This document shows positions 59,431-64,000 of a DNA stretch of 64,000 nt, piece after piece. The translations under genes were made by a program, and so were the position numbers. The notes beneath the pieces are model-generated. The model saw nothing but the letters and a program-made list of their open reading frames with translations. It searched no databases and was not told where the DNA came from. Each line of letters starts with the position of its first letter. Within the stretch, counting starts at the first letter, position 1. Source of the DNA: Metarhizium brunneum (lineage: Eukaryota; Ascomycota; Sordariomycetes; Hypocreales; Clavicipitaceae); NCBI RefSeq assembly GCF_013426205.1, contig NC_089422.1, positions 3,658,001 to 3,722,000 of the forward strand, written 5' to 3'.

Positions 59431-61716
59431 AACCTACTTTGCCGAGTCAACCCGATCGGAAAGCACAGGTGATCCAATTGCCTCCCGTCTGTGGGCAAAC
59501 AACTCGGGCAACAGCGACTTGTCCAAACCAACGCTGATATGCAGAAGGTGCTGCTGCATCACGCTCGAAATGGGGGCGCTGGTAGATTTCGTTTATGCTC
59601 GTTTAGCAGCCTCGGGTTGGTTCTGGCCAACCCGCCGCCTTGACAGGTGCGTGACATTTCCTCAATGATGCAACACCACACCCACACGATGGACAAGACG
59701 GATATACTACTAATATCAAGGCAACGAGTATGCCACACGGACCGCAGGACAGAGACGATCAAGGATGCTCCGTGGTTACCAGCTGCTCGCTTGTACTCCG
59801 CACCCCGTACATACTACACATTGTAGTACGTACATGCGTACAGTTGTATGCGCAATACCTGTCACATTGATGCATCATCAGCGATGCTGCCCGCACACAG
59901 AGCCGTTGGATCGCGGGATCTCAGGCACCGCCCAACCCTAACGGCATCCTGCACAGGGAGGGGTGGCTGGGAGGAATTGAAAGAAGCCGCCTGGCCGTGC
60001 TGGATAAACTCTCAAGCGCTCTTTTTTTTCCATCCATCGCATCAATCACACACCCATCCCTTCCCCTTCCCCGCTCCCCGGCCCCATCCAGCAGCCAGAG
60101 AGCAATGTACTAGTACGGAGTACGGAGTACCAGACAGTACATTGTACAGCGGTCGATACTCCGTACATAAGCCCGGCCCCTGTCGAGCCGCCAATCGAGG
60201 TCCCAACATAATCGAACCATCAAGAATACTAACACGGCACTACATACGTCCCTGGCTGACCGCAATTACTCCGTAATTACGACCTCCATGGCGCATGGCT
60301 CAAAGACAGAAATATCCTGCCAGAAACGGAAAAAGAAAAGAGACTCTGTCGCCCATCTTTCCTCTTTCTATCCGGCTGCCATGTGGCGCACCCTTTTGCC
60401 CCCTTTTCTCCATCCCACGCCTACACCCCTTCCCAAGTCCCCTTGTCATCATCTTATTTCCCAACAGGTAATGTAGTTACATACAACCGTTATTTCGGGC
60501 TTCCAAATGGTCAATCGCCGTTCCGAGAAATCGCACTTCAACCCCGTCAGCCCCCTCCAATGCATGCCGTCATCACATCTTGCACAGTCCACATGTTCAT
60601 CTGGTATTCCATCCTCGTCTACTCCGTATGTACATACATTGTCGTAGTCTCCGTTCCGTTCCGCCTCCATGCCGTTGGTTCGACCCTATCTCGTACAATG
60701 TCCCTTTCCTTCTTTTTCCCGTTCAACAACAGACCGCACACGTAGCCTCGCGTCACGCTGGTACCAATATATGGCGTCACCTCCTCCGTGGCCACTTTTT
60801 CCATCACTATTCATGCGCATCCTCGCCGGGGATTGCCTACCTGATCGGAGCTTGCCCAGATCTACGCCATTTGTCAGATTACGATGCGCTGCAGCAACGC
60901 ATAAAGCATGGTAGCTGATATCAAACTACGGAGTACTCCGCCAATCCGCAGCAGGCATCGGAGTGCATGCCCAGAGAAGAGACCCCTCCCCTCGACGGCC
61001 CTTGCTCATATTGCATGTTTTTTTTTTTTGGTTGCTCGACTCTTAGTTTTATATAGGGGTAGCCTTGGGTGGTAGCCTTACGGCTAGCGTACCACACTTT
61101 GCTCGTATATATATCGTGCGCATGAATCTCTTATTCATGCCATCTTCATGCTTGAAACAAAACATGCCGGGATGCACAAGGGAAAAAAACCCAAAGTCAC
61201 ATGGTTTCCTCGTGGGTACCGAATATCAACCGTTCATTACACGCGGCATGTACCGTTCCGCAGCACACCCGCCCGCCGTTCAAAGATAAATTGGACAGCC
61301 GAGATTTGACTTTTGCCAAGCGGTTCTGGAATCGGTCGGCCTGCGGGATGCATCCCGTACGCGAACCAACGCACGGTTTGATTCAAGTGACCTGTCACTT
61401 GGGCGTGTGAAGATGGATGGATGTGCTGATGAGCTGGCAAAATTTATGCGACCGTGATGCACTTGCCACTGCTAGCTAGCATGCAACACCAAGGCCAAAT
61501 TGGTGCGCAAGTGCCATGACAGAGGTATCGTGGCTCCTCATGTGCTGGTGTGCATAGACGAATCGAACTTGTCGATATCCTGGCACAAGCCACCAGAGTG
61601 GCCTTTCCACCCCCAGTGCGTTTAAGAAGCTCCGCCTCGCGAACCAAATATGAAGAGACAGAAAGGAAAAATCCGTTCAATGGCATGTTACCGTGTATGT
61701 ATGGAGTACTCGACAC

Positions 61717-63958
61717 CTAATTAATAGTCAGACTGCTCTTTAAGGGAACATCTCGACTGCTCGTTCCGACATATATATTATACTGTCCCCTCTGCAACCG
61801 CCATTTCTGAGCTGTCGTGTCCCACACACTCAAATCGCGTCTTGTCAACGGAAACTCGACCGGAACTGTTGTACCGGGTGCCAAGAACCGTTTTTCAAAT
61901 CCACGGAGTTGCTTGGCTGGCCCGCCCGGGATTCCAACATACAACTGCGGCACCTCTGCCCCAGGCATGTTTCCTGTGTTACTCACGTCGACCGTCACCG
62001 TAGCGATGTTGTCGAACAGATCTGCCTGACCGCCGGGAATAATCGCACCTTCTGCCCATTCGCCTGAGTTGCCGCCATTGACGCGTTGTATGACGAGATT
62101 CGCGAGGCTGAAGGTTGTGTAGCTCAGGCCGAAACCAAACTCGTATCGAGGAGTGATATTATGCATTTCAAAGTACTTGTAGTCAAGATACACGCCCTCC
62201 GTAAAGTTGGACTGTGGAAACTTCTGGAATTTGCCGGCGGGTTCGTCGGGGCTGAGCAAATGACTATAGTCTGATTCCTTTCTGGCCACGGTATAACTGA
62301 GCTTGCCTGAAAAGCCGGCTTCTCCGTAGAGTAACCTGACGAGGCTGGTTCCACTATCTCGGCCTGGTAAATGAGCAAAAATAATTGCTGTTACGTTGGG
62401 ATGGTCGACGAAGCTCTCGACGATCCTTGGCCCGGCATTGTGAAGCACCACAACAGTCTTGTTGCATTGATCAGCCACTGTTTTGACGAGTGAGTCAGTA
62501 AAGTTGTCGTGGAGACTGGGACGATCGTATCCCTCCGACGCCCATGCATTCCCAAATACAATGCACGTATCTGTGCTGGGAACGACCACAGGCTCTGGCA
62601 TTCCAAAGTCGTGGAATATAGCAGTGTCGTCTTGAGCGGCTCTCATCGAAATGGCGTCATACGGCGCAACAAAAACAGCAGGAGTTCCCGCACCGGATCC
62701 TCCTCCACCCATGATAGTGCCGTTGACAGCAATATTGGGATATTTGGCTTGCTGCCCGCCGAGCTGGCTTGACAGGACGTCGTCAATACTGACTGACGTC
62801 AATCCAAATCGCCACAAGTTGATCAAGAGGTCACCAGGTCCGGGAGAGAGAGAGTCAGCAGATCGTGCTGAATATCCAAACAGCGAGAGCATTCGAGGGG
62901 ACTTCAAGGGGAGCGTATTCTTGGTATTCTTGACGAGAACGTGTCCTTCAATGGCTCCATCTAAAAGCACAGGCCGATCATTGTGATCGCGACCCTCGAT
63001 GGTCTCATGTGGTTGTCGAACATCCAGAGGCATACCAATGCCGGGCTTGTCGAATATGGCATCCTGACCAAACTGGTACCATGTGGTTAAGATCCTAATA
63101 TGCAATCGGTTAGTTGTTAATCAACCAAGACCTTGAAAAAAAAAAGAGGTACCTAGTTGCCATGTCTGTGACTCGGGACTCTGGGACAGAGCCGTTCTTG
63201 ACAGCTTTCACAAGATGATCTCCCCAAAAGCCATCTCCGCTTGGCATAACCATATCCATTCCTGCAAGAGCTGTAGCAACCCCAGCATGTTGAGCACCCC
63301 AATCGGACATGACGAAACCCTGTATCATTCTGAGTGCTGTGTCCTAAACACATGTATTGATCCGAGTCTACTCACCTGGAAACCAAGCTCTGTCTTGAGA
63401 AGACCATTGAGAGTTTTGCTGTTGGCACAGCCATATGAGTTGTTGATTCGCTGATAGGAGCACATAATGTTGCCTGTTCCAGCTCTTACGCCGTCTTGGA
63501 ATGGCCTTGTCTAAGGATTTAGTGACATGATACCAGTTTCATGGGTTTGGACTATACAGGCCAATGAACACATACCAGAGATAAACTTCGTGCATGGTTT
63601 TGTCATCGACATTTGATGATACAGCTTCAACTTCCCCGCTGGGATTTCTGTTCAGCTCTTGTTCGTTGGCAATGTAATGCTAGCGATATGATCAGTAAGG
63701 AAACCCTTTTCGCCTTCAAATTCTTTATTCTGTACTTTGAGGCTAGTCTGAACCCCTCGACTCTGGACGCCTTGGATAGTCTGAGCCACCAAAGAGCCAG
63801 ACAGATACGGGTCTGCTGAAAATCCTTCCCAGTTCCTCCCGCCTCGAACGACTCTCCAAGCTGGCCCAACCATTGGGCCTAGAAGAACGTTGACGCCTTT
63901 CCTTCTGAACTCACCGCCCATGGCGGCACCACGTCTTCGTGCCAGGTCTTTGTTCCAA
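61717..63958 (-). CDS. GH3 beta-glucosidase, 5' end outside the window
   Basis: Five visible exons on the minus strand: 63958-63736, 63679-63576, 63505-63376, 63319-63153 and 63094-61717, about 667 codons; the first exons lie beyond 64000. Evidence for family 3: [58 protein letters not shown] and [14 protein letters not shown]. The Asp of SDW is the expected nucleophile. The C-terminal domain contains [39 protein letters not shown] and a fibronectin-III-like end ([20 protein letters not shown]). Such enzymes release glucose from cello-oligosaccharides or glucosylated compounds, usually secreted; the signal peptide would be in the missing part. In the intron before exon 63505 the second of two close AG sites (ACAAG) is required, since the first gives a stop. 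It stands alone next to the 16-kb gene-poor region. Confidence 0.93.
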
Positions 63959-64000
63959 CTGCAAGAACATTGTCAGCATAGTTCAAAGCTTGGGGGATCC

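Larger units (their letters stand above)
45596..61716. other. 16-kb gene-poor region upstream of the NsdD-type gene
   Basis: No intact gene could be recognised over about 16.1 kb, against a spacing of roughly 3-5 kb elsewhere in the window. The region must contain the NsdD-type promoter (right of 45595) and the 3' end of the GH3 gene (left of 61717). It carries 12 exact copies of TACTCCGTA/TACGGAGTA, dense at 58-61 kb. It also has a (CATA)n run at 53387-53410, an inverted repeat at 50731-50756, a T-rich tract with (GTT)n at 59329-59430, and one stop-poor block (57.3-57.96 kb). GC content stays moderate, so this is not an extreme AT-rich RIP desert. Confidence 0.5.

Overview
This window is nuclear DNA from a filamentous ascomycete (Pezizomycotina). 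It is probably a sordariomycete of hypocrealean type, but the sequence does not support a species name. The reasons are short introns (about 50-100 nt) with GT..AG ends and CTAAC-like branch points, single genes spaced over kilobases, a GATA factor of the NsdD/Csm1/SUB-1 type, a NBR1 homologue with PB1, ZZ and FW domains, fungal gamma-tubulin, a relic heterokaryon-incompatibility (HET) domain, and a GH3 beta-glucosidase.

Layout, left to right. At 2.2-4.5 kb (+) is a Barentsz/CASC3-type exon-junction-complex protein. At 9.7-12.6 kb (+) is a NBR1-like selective-autophagy receptor. At 14.3-17.9 kb (+) is an FG nucleoporin with a C-terminal Ran-binding domain (Nup2/Nup50 type). At 18.4-20.5 kb (+) is gamma-tubulin with six coding exons. 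At 21.2-23.6 kb (-) is a 12-exon Hsp70-like gene, intact in frame and splicing except for one in-frame TAA. A coiled-coil protein of unknown function diverges from it at 24.0-25.3 kb (+). A 195-bp element with 28-bp inverted repeats lies at 25.6-25.8 kb. A small conserved-looking protein (26.8 kb, +), a MYG1-family exonuclease (27.6-28.7 kb, +), an endosulfine/Igo1 PP2A inhibitor (29.4-30.0 kb, -) and the catalytic glutamate-cysteine ligase (33.4-35.9 kb, +) follow. A decayed HET domain lies at 36.4-36.6 kb (-). The NsdD-type GATA regulator is at 44.0-45.6 kb (-). The last gene, at 61.7-64.0 kb (-), is a GH3 beta-glucosidase whose 5' end lies outside the window.

The left half and 26-36 kb are housekeeping genes (RNA surveillance, autophagy, nuclear transport, spindle, redox, nutrient-linked cell-cycle control) with no operon-like relation. 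The 21-26 kb segment looks like a small accessory island. Two very long gene-poor stretches flank the NsdD-type regulator: about 8 kb downstream and about 16 kb upstream. They hold decayed coding sequence and many copies of a 9-mer, TACTCCGTA/TACGGAGTA, seen at least 26 times across the window and in none of the exons called here.

The observation I rate highest is in the FG nucleoporin. Its single 53-nt intron can be read through in frame. This gives a second, short basic C-terminus (ending RKIAPLKRRV) in place of the Ran-binding domain, which suggests a splice switch between two nucleoporin types from one gene.
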